Source: Pseudoalteromonas fuliginea
GTDB lineage: Bacteria > Pseudomonadota > Gammaproteobacteria > Enterobacterales > Alteromonadaceae
Direction: 5' to 3'
DNA: 57,658 nucleotides
Assembly (NCBI RefSeq): GCF_000690055.1
Contig: NZ_JJNZ01000029.1
Span: forward strand, 1-57,658
The notes beneath the pieces were generated by a model. The model was not told where the DNA came from. It did not search any database and saw only the letters and a list, made by a program, of their open reading frames with translations. Below are positions 16,681 through 25,751 of this stretch, one piece after another (position 1 is the stretch's first letter; each line of letters starts with the position of its first letter). The position numbers and the translations under genes were made by a program.

Positions 16681-17193
16681 CTAACATTTCACCCATTTCA
16701 TTTTATTGTTGGTATCACGTGAGCTTATAATTGTTGTATCGCTGCTCTCAACGCCGCCTAATTTAGCCAAGCGGTCGTACAAAACCACATTACAAGTAGC
16801 CGCTAGGTTCATACAGCCAATAGTTGGAATATACACAACTTCATCACACCACTTTAGAACGTCTTTTGATACAGAGCCATCTTCGGGGCCAAATACATAA
16901 AATGCATTTTCAGGATGCTTAAACTCAGGTAAAGGTGTTGCACCTTCAATAAGCTCAATAACAACAACGGTAGCGCCCTCTGGTTTTACCATCTCTAAAC
17001 TGTCGGTTTCAGTTAAAGGGATACGTTCAACCACATTTTTTGTATCTGTATGAAATTTTTTAGCATTTAAGTAGCGATTACCGGTAAAAAAAACTTGTTT
17101 AGCATCGTAACAACCTGCTGCACGCAATACACCGCCAACATTAGTCGGGCTTTTAGGATTGATTAAACCAATTACGGCTTGTTGCTTACTCAT
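16681..17193 (-). CDS. SpoU/TrmH-like RNA methyltransferase
   Basis: Predicted 170-residue SPOUT-family RNA methylase, which would methylate a ribose in tRNA or rRNA from S-adenosylmethionine. Motif 1 reads NPKSPTNVGGVLRAAG (about 12-27), motif 2 FYVFGPEDGSVS, and motif 3 VYIPTIGCMNLAATCNVVLYD forms the trefoil-knot binding site. Motif 3 has CMNLA where SLNVS is usual, so the exact target is uncertain. The ATG at 17193 overlaps the ycgN stop (TAATG), giving translational coupling; an upstream in-frame ATG at 17217 lies inside ycgN and is less likely. Confidence 0.87.
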   Translation of the reverse strand: MSKQQAVIGLINPKSPTNVGGVLRAAGCYDAKQVFFTGNRYLNAKKFHTDTKNVVERIPLTETDSLEMVKPEGATVVVIELIEGATPLPEFKHPENAFYVFGPEDGSVSKDVLKWCDEVVYIPTIGCMNLAATCNVVLYDRLAKLGGVESSDTTIISSRDTNNKMKWVKC

Positions 17194-17705
17194 TAATTTA
17201 CGTCCTTTGTTGGCCACTCTGCAATGTACAAATCAAAGTCGTCGAGTTTTACATCACAATCTTTTACTGTTTTGTCTTTTACAGAAATACCTAACTCATG
17301 CATACTCATTTTATCGCCATTATTTAATAACGGGTGCCAAGAAGCCAAACCACGACCTTCGTGTAAACGACGGTAACTGCAGCTTTGTGGCATAAAAAAG
17401 ATGTCTTTAAGGTTTTCTTTTGTGAGTTTTACACAAGAAGGAACAAGCGTTTGGCGGTTTTCGTATTCGCTACAACCACAGGTGTTGTTATCGAGATACT
17501 GACATACAATATTGGTAAATATTAATTGCTCACCTTCGCGTAACTGATCGGTGGCGGTAAATTCGTCTTCATCTTCGCTATCAATAAACGTATTTAAACA
17601 ACATTTTCCGCATCCATCACAAATGGCTTCCCATTCGTTTTGACTCATGTCGCTTAAGCTTTTTTTAAGCCAAAATTGTGTATTTGCTAATTGTTGATCA
17701 AACAT
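17193..17705 (-). CDS. ycgN: YcgN-family cysteine-cluster protein (UPF0260)
   Basis: Predicted 170-residue cytoplasmic protein of the YcgN/UPF0260 family. The N-terminal CDGCGKCC cluster (Cys29, 32, 35, 36) and further cysteines in CQYLDNNTCGC and PSC fit a metal or iron-sulfur site of the CxxCxxCC type. FMPQSCSYRRLHEGRGLASWHPL is a family hallmark. The function is unknown; E. coli YcgN is 153 residues, similar in size. It is translationally coupled to the following RNA methylase through TAATG. Confidence 0.92.
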   Translation of the reverse strand: MFDQQLANTQFWLKKSLSDMSQNEWEAICDGCGKCCLNTFIDSEDEDEFTATDQLREGEQLIFTNIVCQYLDNNTCGCSEYENRQTLVPSCVKLTKENLKDIFFMPQSCSYRRLHEGRGLASWHPLLNNGDKMSMHELGISVKDKTVKDCDVKLDDFDLYIAEWPTKDVN

Positions 17706-17757
17706 AGTTTACTCGTGCCCCCTAAAGAGCGCGCATTCTACCGTATTGCTGTAAATG

Positions 17758-17796
17758 GCGCAAAGCCAATACCCTTTCAAAGTACTGGCTTTGCGC
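17758..17796. terminator. Strong hairpin after the DUF885 gene
   Basis: GCGCAAAGCCA (17758-17768) and TGGCTTTGCGC (17786-17796) are exact 11-bp inverted arms, 7 nt after the DUF885 stop. The following minus-strand sequence is not T-rich, so it may terminate weakly or protect the mRNA end. Confidence 0.55.
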
Positions 17797-17802
17797 TACA
17801 AA

Positions 17803-19644
17803 TTAGCTTTGAGATTTAACCCAACGCTTAATTTTTTCCTCTAATATTGGCATTGGTAATGCGCCATCTATTAATATTTGCGTGTGAAACGCTTTAATAT
17901 CAAATTTATCACCCAGTTGTTTTTTAGAAAAATCACGTAACTCTTGAATTTTAAATTGCCCTAACTTGTAAGAAAGCGCTTGTCCTGGCCATGCAATATA
18001 TCGCTCAACCTCTGCAATTACATCGCTCTTTGCCATAGACGAATTTGTAAGCATGTAATCTATTCCCTGCTGACGCGTCCACCCTTTTGCATGAAAACCG
18101 GTATCAAGCACTAAACGCATTGCACGTAATTGCTCATCCGATAAACGCCCGTACCACATGTAAGGGTCGGTAAATAAACCTAGCTCTTTGCCTAAGCTTT
18201 CTGCGTAAAGCGCCCAACCTTCTGCAAACACGGTATAACCACCAAATTTACGAAAATCAGGTAAGCCCTCTATTTCTTGCTGAAGTGCTATTTGAAAGTG
18301 ATGACCTGGGGCTGCTTCGTGAATCGATAAAGTTTCGAGTAAAAATTTAGGCTGCGCTTTTAAGTTATAAGCATTGATATAAAAAATACCTGGGCGAGAG
18401 CCATCAGGTGCCGGTGATGCGTATGATGCACCAGCTGCAGACTGTGCTCTGTATGCTTCAACCGCTTTTACAACGTAAGGTGCTTTGGGTGCGATGTCAA
18501 AAAGCAGAGGCAAACGCGCGTCTATTTTTTTCTTAACGTTTTCATATGCCGCAATTAACTCCTCAGGCGTGTCGTAGTAAAATTCATCTGAATCACGTAA
18601 ATGATCAAAAAATTCAGATAGTTCACCTTTAAAGCCTACGGTTTCTTTTACTTTTTTCATTTCGCTTAAAATGCGCGACACTTCACTTAAACCAATGTCA
18701 TGAATTTCGTCTGCAGATAAGCTAAGCGTTGTGTTTTTCTTAATTTGGTATTCGTACCACGCTTTACCGTTTGGTAAATCACTGTAACCTACGCTTTCTC
18801 GACTATTAGGAATATACTGATTAGCTAAAAAATCACTCATGCTTTTATAAGCCGGTACTAAGTGCTGCATAATCAATTGACGATACTGCGCTGTAATTTT
18901 TTGCTTTTGCTGTGCGCTAAACGATTCTGGTAATTTTTTAATTGGACCCCAAAATAGTGAATCTTCGGCATTTTTAACTACATGAGCTGCAAATTGTGGC
19001 TGTAATTTTTCAGCAAGTGGCTTTGGTAACGTAATACCTAGTTTAATGCCTTGCGCCATTGAACGCTCTACACTTGCAAGCCACTTTACAAAACCTTCGC
19101 TACGCGAGATAAAAGCGGTGTAATCTTCAACGGTATTGAACGGCTGAGCACTTTGGCCTGAACCAAAACCTGCAAAGGTGTTATGCGCACCCGCCATTTG
19201 ATTTATTGGTAGTAAATAATCAGGAAACTGCATGCCTTCTAATTTAAGTGCAAGGTCACGCTCTAATATTTCAAAACTTAAAAGCGATTGCCCTGTTAAC
19301 TGTGCTTTATCAATAAAGTTTAAGCGCTGTTGATATTTTTTATAAAAAGCGGCTTTTTTAGCTCTATTTTCTTTTGAAATCACAGGCGTAAATTGATCGT
19401 TAAACTCGTTACGACCATTGTACGTTGCGCTGATGGGGCTATATGTAAGTGATTCATCGTAATACTGTGCAACAAGTACATCGAGTTGTTGCTTTGCCGA
19501 AAGCTCTGAAACAATACCTGCCGATGCGTTAACTGTGTTTGGCTGCGCACTGGAATTAGTGTGTGTACTAAGCTCAGTATTCATACAGCCACTTAAAGCA
19601 AACATAACGCCGCTGGCAACTAATGCTAATTTAATTGATTTCAT
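17803..19644 (-). CDS. DUF885 lipoprotein, predicted zinc peptidase
   Basis: Predicted 613-residue lipoprotein (lipobox LSGC, Cys20). The DUF885 family is related to zinc carboxypeptidases. The metal motif HEAAPGHHFQ lies near 442-451, and a second Glu in FAEGWALYAESLG about 30 residues on completes a gluzincin-like site. Length and the GLPDFRKFGGYTVFAEGWALYAE context match full-length family members, often about 600 residues. It probably trims peptides in the periplasm. It is divergently transcribed from the amidohydrolase at 19799 across a 154-bp shared promoter region. Confidence 0.9.
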   Translation of the reverse strand: MKSIKLALVASGVMFALSGCMNTELSTHTNSSAQPNTVNASAGIVSELSAKQQLDVLVAQYYDESLTYSPISATYNGRNEFNDQFTPVISKENRAKKAAFYKKYQQRLNFIDKAQLTGQSLLSFEILERDLALKLEGMQFPDYLLPINQMAGAHNTFAGFGSGQSAQPFNTVEDYTAFISRSEGFVKWLASVERSMAQGIKLGITLPKPLAEKLQPQFAAHVVKNAEDSLFWGPIKKLPESFSAQQKQKITAQYRQLIMQHLVPAYKSMSDFLANQYIPNSRESVGYSDLPNGKAWYEYQIKKNTTLSLSADEIHDIGLSEVSRILSEMKKVKETVGFKGELSEFFDHLRDSDEFYYDTPEELIAAYENVKKKIDARLPLLFDIAPKAPYVVKAVEAYRAQSAAGASYASPAPDGSRPGIFYINAYNLKAQPKFLLETLSIHEAAPGHHFQIALQQEIEGLPDFRKFGGYTVFAEGWALYAESLGKELGLFTDPYMWYGRLSDEQLRAMRLVLDTGFHAKGWTRQQGIDYMLTNSSMAKSDVIAEVERYIAWPGQALSYKLGQFKIQELRDFSKKQLGDKFDIKAFHTQILIDGALPMPILEEKIKRWVKSQS

Positions 19645-19798
19645 GATAATCCTTTTTAATATCGTTGTTCAATTATGCGCATTAAACCGTGCTTAATAAA
19701 GAAATTACGATAGATTGCATTCATCGTATTAAATTTGCACTTTTATCTGAACTTGTTACATTTCTATTAATTCAAATATGATTTAAAAGAAAAATAAA

Positions 19799-21076
19799 AT
19801 GAAAAAACAACTACTCAGCACCTCTATTGCCTTACTTTGCTTAACCACTTTTAATACCCATGCCGTTACATACCTATCGGCTAAAGCCATGGTTGATGTT
19901 AAAGATGGCAAGCTCATTAAATCCCCCTTAATTACTATTGATGATGGCGTGATCACTAATATTGAACAAAATAAAAAACCAACGCTGACTAAAGATGATA
20001 AACATATTCAACTACCTGATTTAACCCTTATGCCAGGTTTAATGGATATGCATGTGCATTTAACGAGCGATCCTACGGTGCCGCGCAGCGAACGTTTAGG
20101 CCAGTCAGTTCCTAGAATGGCGATTAAAGCGGCTCATTTTGCCAAAAAAACCTTAGAAGCCGGATTTACAACTGTACGTAATGTTGGCGCAGAAGGTTAC
20201 AGCGTTATAGCGGTGCGTGACGGCATAAATGCGGGTGACATAGTTGGCCCTCGTATTTGGGCTGCGGGGCCATCACTCGGCATTACTGGCGGGCACTGTG
20301 ATAACAACCGACTACCTCCTGAGCTTAAATATACTTCAAGTGGCGTCGCAGACGGTCCATGGGCTGCACGTATAAAAGTACGCGAAAACATTAAATACGG
20401 GGCAAACGCTATTAAGTTTTGCGCCACAGGTGGAGTATTTTCAAAAGGGACTAAAGTAGGTGCACAGCAGTACTCTTTTGAAGAAATGAAAGCCATTGTT
20501 GATGAAGCCCATATGCGAGATTTACCTGTTGCAGCTCATGCACACGGTACAAGCGGGATTAAAACAGCCATTAAAGCAGGTGTTGATAGTGTTGAACACG
20601 CCAGCTTTTTAGATGACGAGGCCATAGCGCTTGCCAAAAAGCATGGTACTTGGCTTTCTATGGATATTTATAATACCGAATACACGCTAACTTATGGCGA
20701 GCAAAACGGCGTAGACGAAGAAAACCTAAATAAAGAACGCCAAGTATCTAAAAGGCAGCGTGATAGCTTTAGCCGTGCTGTAAAAGCGGGTGTGAAAATG
20801 GTGTTCGGTACTGATGCAGCAATTTATCCGCACGGAGATAATGCAAAACAGTTTAGCCGCATGGTTAAGTTTGGCATGACAGAGCTGCAAGCAATCCAAG
20901 CGTCAACGATTAATAGCGCGAAACTATTAAAAGTGGATGATCAGTTAGGACAAATTAAAGCAGGCTTTGCCGCAGATATAATTGCCGTAAAAGGCAATCC
21001 ATTAACAAACATATCCCTTTTAGAGCAAATCCCTTTTGTTATGAAAGCAGGTGTTGTGTATAGAGCTAAAAAATAA
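19799..21076 (+). CDS. Secreted amidohydrolase (imidazolonepropionase-like)
   Basis: Predicted 425-residue metal-dependent hydrolase of the amidohydrolase superfamily. A signal peptide (LLSTSIALLCLTTFNTHA) directs export. Metal ligands are visible: HVH at 85/87 (MDMHVHLTSDP), a carboxylated-Lys candidate in GANAIKFCATGG, His in AHAHGTSG (about 246) and VEHASFLDD, and Asp in FGTDAAIYPHG (about 336). This pattern is that of exported prolidase-type amidohydrolases which cut the C-terminal residue from X-Pro or other dipeptides. Being next to a DUF885 peptidase supports a role in peptide use. The exact substrate is unknown. Confidence 0.9.
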   Translation: MKKQLLSTSIALLCLTTFNTHAVTYLSAKAMVDVKDGKLIKSPLITIDDGVITNIEQNKKPTLTKDDKHIQLPDLTLMPGLMDMHVHLTSDPTVPRSERLGQSVPRMAIKAAHFAKKTLEAGFTTVRNVGAEGYSVIAVRDGINAGDIVGPRIWAAGPSLGITGGHCDNNRLPPELKYTSSGVADGPWAARIKVRENIKYGANAIKFCATGGVFSKGTKVGAQQYSFEEMKAIVDEAHMRDLPVAAHAHGTSGIKTAIKAGVDSVEHASFLDDEAIALAKKHGTWLSMDIYNTEYTLTYGEQNGVDEENLNKERQVSKRQRDSFSRAVKAGVKMVFGTDAAIYPHGDNAKQFSRMVKFGMTELQAIQASTINSAKLLKVDDQLGQIKAGFAADIIAVKGNPLTNISLLEQIPFVMKAGVVYRAKK

Positions 21077-21125
21077 TACCGAGCTTTGGGTAAAGCCGCT
21101 ATTTTCAGCGCTAACTGTGTTGAAC
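21077..21125 (+). repeat. Diverged copy of the 3'-end repeat
   Basis: CCGAGCTTTGGGTAA followed by GCTATTTTCAGCGCT aligns with 23826-23873 (CTGAACTCTGGATAA...GCTATTTTCAGCGCT), the last 15 bases exact. Like the other two copies it directly follows a stop codon, in the same orientation as the gene. Confidence 0.5.
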
Positions 21126-21338
21126 TTACTTACCAAAGGCCACAAAACCTAATAAAAGGCTGAATAATTAAAACTCAGCCTTAATTATTTTCTAACATAT
21201 ACATTTTCTATTTTACCAAACTACTCCCAAACTAAATGTTAACGAATTTGCATTAATGTTTATAAAAAATCACTTAAAGCTCAAATATAAAGCAATCAAC
21301 TCTATTAAATAAAAATTATTGAATTTTTTATTCACTTT

Positions 21339-21362
21339 AAAAACAATAACCATTATCATTCG
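21339..21362 (+). promoter_or_regulatory. Fur box of the siderophore receptor
   Basis: The sequence around ATAACCATTATCATT matches the 19-bp Fur consensus at about 14 positions and ends 33 bp before the receptor ATG. The hexamer repeat form (CATTAT, CATT) is also present. It supports iron-repressed expression. Confidence 0.75.
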
Positions 21363-21395
21363 CGCAAATAGTTAAATACGAATGCTTATCACCTT

Positions 21396-23816
21396 ATGAA
21401 AAAATTTAAATACTCATTACTTACCTTAGCTTGCTTGAACGCGCACGCAACAATCGCAGCGACAACCTCTGTTGAAGACGATATTGAACGCATCAGCGTA
21501 TACGAAAAACAAAACCGCGTTGTAATGAGCTCTGGTCTTGCTACTAAGTCAGACATGTCTTTAATGCAAACACCCGCACCGGTTGTAGTTATTGACCGTG
21601 AATTAATTGAATCTCAGGGCGTTGATAGCCTTCAAGATTTAGTAAGGAACGTAAGTGGCTTAACGCAGGCTGGCAATAACTATGGTATTGGTGATAATTT
21701 AGTAATTCGTGGTTTAGACGCAAACTACACCTACGATGGCATGTACGGTGGCGCAGGTTTAGGCAATACATTTAACCCAACTCGTTCACTTACAAATGTT
21801 GAATCTGTTGAGGTTTTAAAAGGCCCTGCAACAGGTTTATATGGCATTGGTAGTGCAGGTGGCGTAATTAACCTAATTGAAAAAAAACCAGAGTTTGAAG
21901 AAAAACACAAAGTAGCGGCTGAGCTTGGCCAGTGGGATAGCTATTCATTATCGTTTGATAGCACTAACGCTATAACAGATGATTTAGCTTATCGTGTAAT
22001 GGCTAAAACAGCATCAAGTGACGGCTTTCGTGATTTAAAAGAAGATCGCGACGAAATTTATACCTCACTTAAATACGTGCTTAATGACAGACAAAACATC
22101 ATACTTTCTGCAGCCTATATAAAAGATGAAATAGCGGTTGATTCTATTGGTCACCCTATTCGTATTTACAATGCAGAAACTGCAAACGGCTTAAGCGCGG
22201 GTGAAGTAACTGGTGACGATTTAGTAAACGATCCGACAGGAAGCGGCGTACAGTTAAGTGATGCACAACGCGACCAACTTGCTAATTCACTATCGGCATC
22301 TGATGGTTTAACACCTTACAGCTTTGGCACAAATGGTATAATTTCGCCAATGGCAGATGCTAATGAAGGTGAAGAACTGCGTTTTAAATTAACGCATAAC
22401 TATTATATTACTGACGATTTGTTTTTAAACCAGCAGCTACAGTACCGCAACTACACATCAAGTTTTGCACGCCAAACCGGTGCTTATAACTACGTTTATT
22501 CAACGCGCAGTAACATTATTAATAATGACCCTCGTGCACCTTTAGTTGAAGACGGCGTACTTTACCCGTATGCAGCACGCCGCCAAGAATACCGCCAAGT
22601 AGAAGCCGATGAAAAATCATGGCAGTACTTTTTAGATTTACGCTATGACTTTATGCTAGGCGACGTAGATAACGAGCTACTTGTTAACGCAAACTACGAA
22701 GATAGAGATATTCGTTTTAAACAATTCTCAATATGGGATCAAGATTACGTACTCACAAACAATGATGGTGATGTAACGTACCAAGGTTCATTGCCATATA
22801 TTTACGACATCAGAGAACCAAATTGGCCATCGGGTAGCTTTGATGATTACGATCCGCTTAAAACAAGCAACTATAATAAAAAAGTACAAGCATGGGGCTT
22901 AGGTATTCAACATGTAGGTTATCTAACTGAAGAGCTTACAACGCGTATTGGCGTGGCATATAACCGAATTGAGCAAACTTACGAGCACTTTGGTGTAGAT
23001 GCACGCTATAGGGCAAGCCGTGCAGAACCGACACCCGAAGCGAGTACATCAGATTCTGGCTTAACGTATAATCTTGGTGCGACGTATCAGCCATCTGAAG
23101 ATTTATCTGTATTTGTAAATCATTCAAAAGGCCGTACAGCGTATAGTGTATTAGGCTCTGTGGCGGGTAATGAAGCTGACCGAGAAGATTCAGAGTCTAT
23201 AAGTAACGACTTAGGATTTAGATTTAAAGCATTTGATGACCAACTACTGGCATCTGTTGTTATATTTGAAAGCGCTCGTACAAATTTAGAATATGCAAAT
23301 CCACTTTATGACGCTTTAACATCAAGCTCAGATGTACCTGAAAGCTATTATGATGGTAAAGAGCAAACAAAAGGTGTTGAGCTTGATTTAAACGCTTACT
23401 TGAACGATAAATGGAAAGTAAACGTAAACGGTATTTATCAAGATGCACGTGACAAAAGTAATCCTAACAGCAGCAGTTACGACACACGCCAAAAAGGTGT
23501 GCCTTACGTAACAGCAAGTACGTGGGTAACCTACTACGCAGATATGTTTAACTTACCTGAAGCTGTAAATATAAGTGGTGGTATTACGTTTGTAGATAAC
23601 CGCAGTACTAATTCAAGTTCGTTCTCGATTCCTGATGGTTATGTACCAAGCTACACGATTTACGATACAGCGGTATCGTATACAACTGATAAATGGCATA
23701 TGCAGTTAAACTTAAATAACTTGTTCAACAAAAAGTATTACTCAAAAGCGATGTTTTTAGGTGGTATGCCAGGGGAAGAGCGTAATGCAAAACTAAGTTT
23801 TAGTTACACACTTTAA
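21396..23816 (+). CDS. TonB-dependent siderophore receptor
   Basis: Predicted 806-residue outer-membrane receptor. A signal peptide ends near ATIAA-TTS, a TonB-box-like ERISVYE follows near 32, and the plug domain (about 55-165) has the siderophore-receptor features VVIDRELIESQG, GIGDNLVIRGLDAN, VEVLKGPATGLYGIGSAGGVINLIEKKP. The beta-barrel ends in SFSYTL with a terminal region typical of Fe-siderophore receptors. It would import a ferric siderophore, and the Fur box just upstream agrees. No biosynthesis or ABC genes are near, so the ligand is unknown, possibly a siderophore made by other species. The stop is followed at once by the 3'-end repeat. Confidence 0.92.
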   Translation: MKKFKYSLLTLACLNAHATIAATTSVEDDIERISVYEKQNRVVMSSGLATKSDMSLMQTPAPVVVIDRELIESQGVDSLQDLVRNVSGLTQAGNNYGIGDNLVIRGLDANYTYDGMYGGAGLGNTFNPTRSLTNVESVEVLKGPATGLYGIGSAGGVINLIEKKPEFEEKHKVAAELGQWDSYSLSFDSTNAITDDLAYRVMAKTASSDGFRDLKEDRDEIYTSLKYVLNDRQNIILSAAYIKDEIAVDSIGHPIRIYNAETANGLSAGEVTGDDLVNDPTGSGVQLSDAQRDQLANSLSASDGLTPYSFGTNGIISPMADANEGEELRFKLTHNYYITDDLFLNQQLQYRNYTSSFARQTGAYNYVYSTRSNIINNDPRAPLVEDGVLYPYAARRQEYRQVEADEKSWQYFLDLRYDFMLGDVDNELLVNANYEDRDIRFKQFSIWDQDYVLTNNDGDVTYQGSLPYIYDIREPNWPSGSFDDYDPLKTSNYNKKVQAWGLGIQHVGYLTEELTTRIGVAYNRIEQTYEHFGVDARYRASRAEPTPEASTSDSGLTYNLGATYQPSEDLSVFVNHSKGRTAYSVLGSVAGNEADREDSESISNDLGFRFKAFDDQLLASVVIFESARTNLEYANPLYDALTSSSDVPESYYDGKEQTKGVELDLNAYLNDKWKVNVNGIYQDARDKSNPNSSSYDTRQKGVPYVTASTWVTYYADMFNLPEAVNISGGITFVDNRSTNSSSFSIPDGYVPSYTIYDTAVSYTTDKWHMQLNLNNLFNKKYYSKAMFLGGMPGEERNAKLSFSYTL

Positions 23817-23873
23817 CTAGTTAACCTGAACTCTGGATAATAAATCTATCTCAAGCAGCTATTTTCAGCGCTC
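23817..23873 (+). repeat. 3'-end-associated repeat, copy 1
   Basis: Starts at the base after the receptor stop. It matches the reverse complement of 15371-15427 at 53 of 57 positions by eye. A terminator follows 17 bp later. See the findings for the family. Confidence 0.7.
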
Positions 23874-23890
23874 AGGTCAGTTAAATACTT

Positions 23891-23926
23891 AAAAAGCACG
23901 GTTTTTTAGAAACCGTGCTTTTTTGT
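23891..23926. terminator. Bidirectional terminator between receptor and ADH
   Basis: AAAAAGCACGGTTT and AAACCGTGCTTTTTT form a long stem with T-runs on both strands, placed between convergent genes. It should end transcription from both sides. Confidence 0.92.
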
Positions 23927-23947
23927 TTGATGAGCGCTTAATTTAGG

Positions 23948-24958
23948 TCAGATAGTAACCACTATGCGACCGTTAATTTCACCTTTGAGCATATCGTCAA
24001 AAATTTCGTTTATGTCCTCTAAGCGCTTTTCTTCAATAATTGCTTTTACTTTACCTTGAGCAGCAAATTCTAAACATTCTTGCAAATCTTTACGTGTACC
24101 AACAATAGAGCCCACTACTGACACGCCATTGAGCACTGTATCAAAAATAGGAAGTGGCATATCCTCTGGAGGTAATCCCACTAATACACATTTACCGCCA
24201 CGGCGTACACTTTTATAAGCTTGTTCAAACCCCGCTTTAGAGACCGCAGTACACACAACACCATGCGCGCCACCTACTTGTTCGAAAATAGCTTCACTCG
24301 GAACCACGTCTTTAAAATCGAGTGTTATATCTGCGCCAAGCTCTTTAGCAAGCGCGAGTTTTTCTTTGCCTGTATCAACAGCTATTACATTCAAACCCAT
24401 TGCTTTGGCGTATTGAACCGCTAGGTGCCCAAGACCACCGACGCCAACAATAGCAACCCACTGCCCTGGTTTAGCACCGGATACTTTTAATGCTTTATAG
24501 GTTGTAACGCCTGCACAAAATAATGGAGCCGCCTCAGAAAATCCTAACCCCTCTGGTATTTTTACAACGTAATCGCCATGGGCCAAGCAATACTCTGCAT
24601 AACTACCATCAATAGAATAACCAGTATTGTGCTGCGATAAACACAGTGTTTCTTTACCATCTAAACAAAACTCACAATGCCCACATGCACTATATAACCA
24701 AGGAATACCCACTCTATCGCCAACTTTAAGGTGTTTTATGTTACTGCCTAGCTTTTCAATAACACCAACCCCTTCATGCCCTGGTACTAGTGGCATTTTG
24801 GGTTTTACAGGCCAATCACCATGACAGGCATGTAAATCAGTATGGCAAACTCCACAGGCTGCTATTTTTACTAGTACATCGTTAGTTCCAACCTCAGGAA
24901 TTGGCAGGTCAGTAATTTCTAATTTACCTTTATATTCATTATTTATTGCAGCTTTCAT
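23948..24958 (-). CDS. adhP: Zinc alcohol dehydrogenase (AdhP-like)
   Basis: Predicted 336-residue medium-chain NAD-dependent alcohol dehydrogenase oxidising alcohols to aldehydes. The catalytic zinc site [16 protein letters not shown] (about 35-50) and GHEGVGV are present, the structural zinc loop has [15 protein letters not shown] (about 96-110), and the Rossmann motif [13 protein letters not shown] (about 172-184) binds NAD. The overall size and sequence are those of the AdhP/AdhT class. An ATG two codons upstream (24964) is in frame, but GGA sits 6 nt before the ATG at 24958 and gives the family start MKAAI. A GbsR/MarR regulator is divergent from it and may control it. Confidence 0.92.
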   Translation of the reverse strand: MKAAINNEYKGKLEITDLPIPEVGTNDVLVKIAACGVCHTDLHACHGDWPVKPKMPLVPGHEGVGVIEKLGSNIKHLKVGDRVGIPWLYSACGHCEFCLDGKETLCLSQHNTGYSIDGSYAEYCLAHGDYVVKIPEGLGFSEAAPLFCAGVTTYKALKVSGAKPGQWVAIVGVGGLGHLAVQYAKAMGLNVIAVDTGKEKLALAKELGADITLDFKDVVPSEAIFEQVGGAHGVVCTAVSKAGFEQAYKSVRRGGKCVLVGLPPEDMPLPIFDTVLNGVSVVGSIVGTRKDLQECLEFAAQGKVKAIIEEKRLEDINEIFDDMLKGEINGRIVVTI

Positions 24959-25165
24959 AATCATTCCATCGTATGTAAGAAGTCGTAAGTTAAAAAAAGT
25001 ATTTTCGTCAGGTTATTTAAATAACATAACCTAATATAGGCGGATACAAGTTAATCTAAATCAAACTTTAGTAGCGAAAAACAAATTTTACACTGCGTAA
25101 GATCTTGCTATCCAAAATCAGCGTGCTAGCATTTACTTTCTGAAATTATTGAAAGTTAATAAGCT

Positions 25166-25711
25166 ATGAGTTTATCCGAAAAGAATTTTGCCTTTGTAAT
25201 GCATTGTGGTGAGATGGGCAGCCGCTGGGGATTCAATCGTACCATCGGACAAATGTGTGGTTTGCTGATTATTACTAAAAACCCAATGACAGCCAATGAG
25301 ATTGCAGATGCGCTTAGTATTTCTCGCGGTAATGTAAGTATGGGTATTAAAGAGCTGCAATCGTGGCAGTTAATTAAGGTGCAACATATACCTGGAGATC
25401 GAAAAGAATACTACGCCCCTGCAGGTGAGATTTGGGATATGGCTAATCGTGTTTTCGAAGAACGAAAAAAACGAGAAATAGAGCCAACGCTTACGCTTCT
25501 ACGCGATAACTTACTAGATGAAGCCAGTAATGACGATGAACTTTACGCGCAAAAACAAATGGGGGAAATTCACAACCTACTTGAAACCGTCACTAAATGG
25601 TCATCAGAGCTGCAACGTTTAACGCCAGAGCAACTTAATAAGCTGATGAAGCTAGGTTCTGGAATTGGTAAAGTTATTGACCTAAAAGATAAGATATTCA
25701 AAAAAGAATAA
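25166..25711 (+). CDS. GbsR/MarR-family regulator
   Basis: Predicted 181-residue DNA-binding protein. The winged helix-turn-helix (about 22-90) has MTANEIADALSISRGNVSMGIKELQSWQLI and the wing IPGDRKEYYAP; a helical C-terminus (about 95-180) likely mediates dimer formation. It fits the GbsR branch of MarR regulators. It is divergent from the alcohol dehydrogenase across 207 bp, so it may regulate that gene in response to an alcohol or a small organic ligand; this is inferred only from arrangement. A terminator overlaps its stop codon. Confidence 0.87.
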   Translation: MSLSEKNFAFVMHCGEMGSRWGFNRTIGQMCGLLIITKNPMTANEIADALSISRGNVSMGIKELQSWQLIKVQHIPGDRKEYYAPAGEIWDMANRVFEERKKREIEPTLTLLRDNLLDEASNDDELYAQKQMGEIHNLLETVTKWSSELQRLTPEQLNKLMKLGSGIGKVIDLKDKIFKKE

Positions 25712-25735
25712 AGCCGCAATTGCGGCTTTATTTAT
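25710..25735. terminator. Terminator after the GbsR regulator
   Basis: AAAGCCGCAATTGCGGCTTT is a perfect palindrome starting at the stop codon, with TATTTAT on the plus strand. It lies between convergent genes and could act both ways. Confidence 0.8.
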
Positions 25736-25751
25736 AGCTATATTTCAAAAA

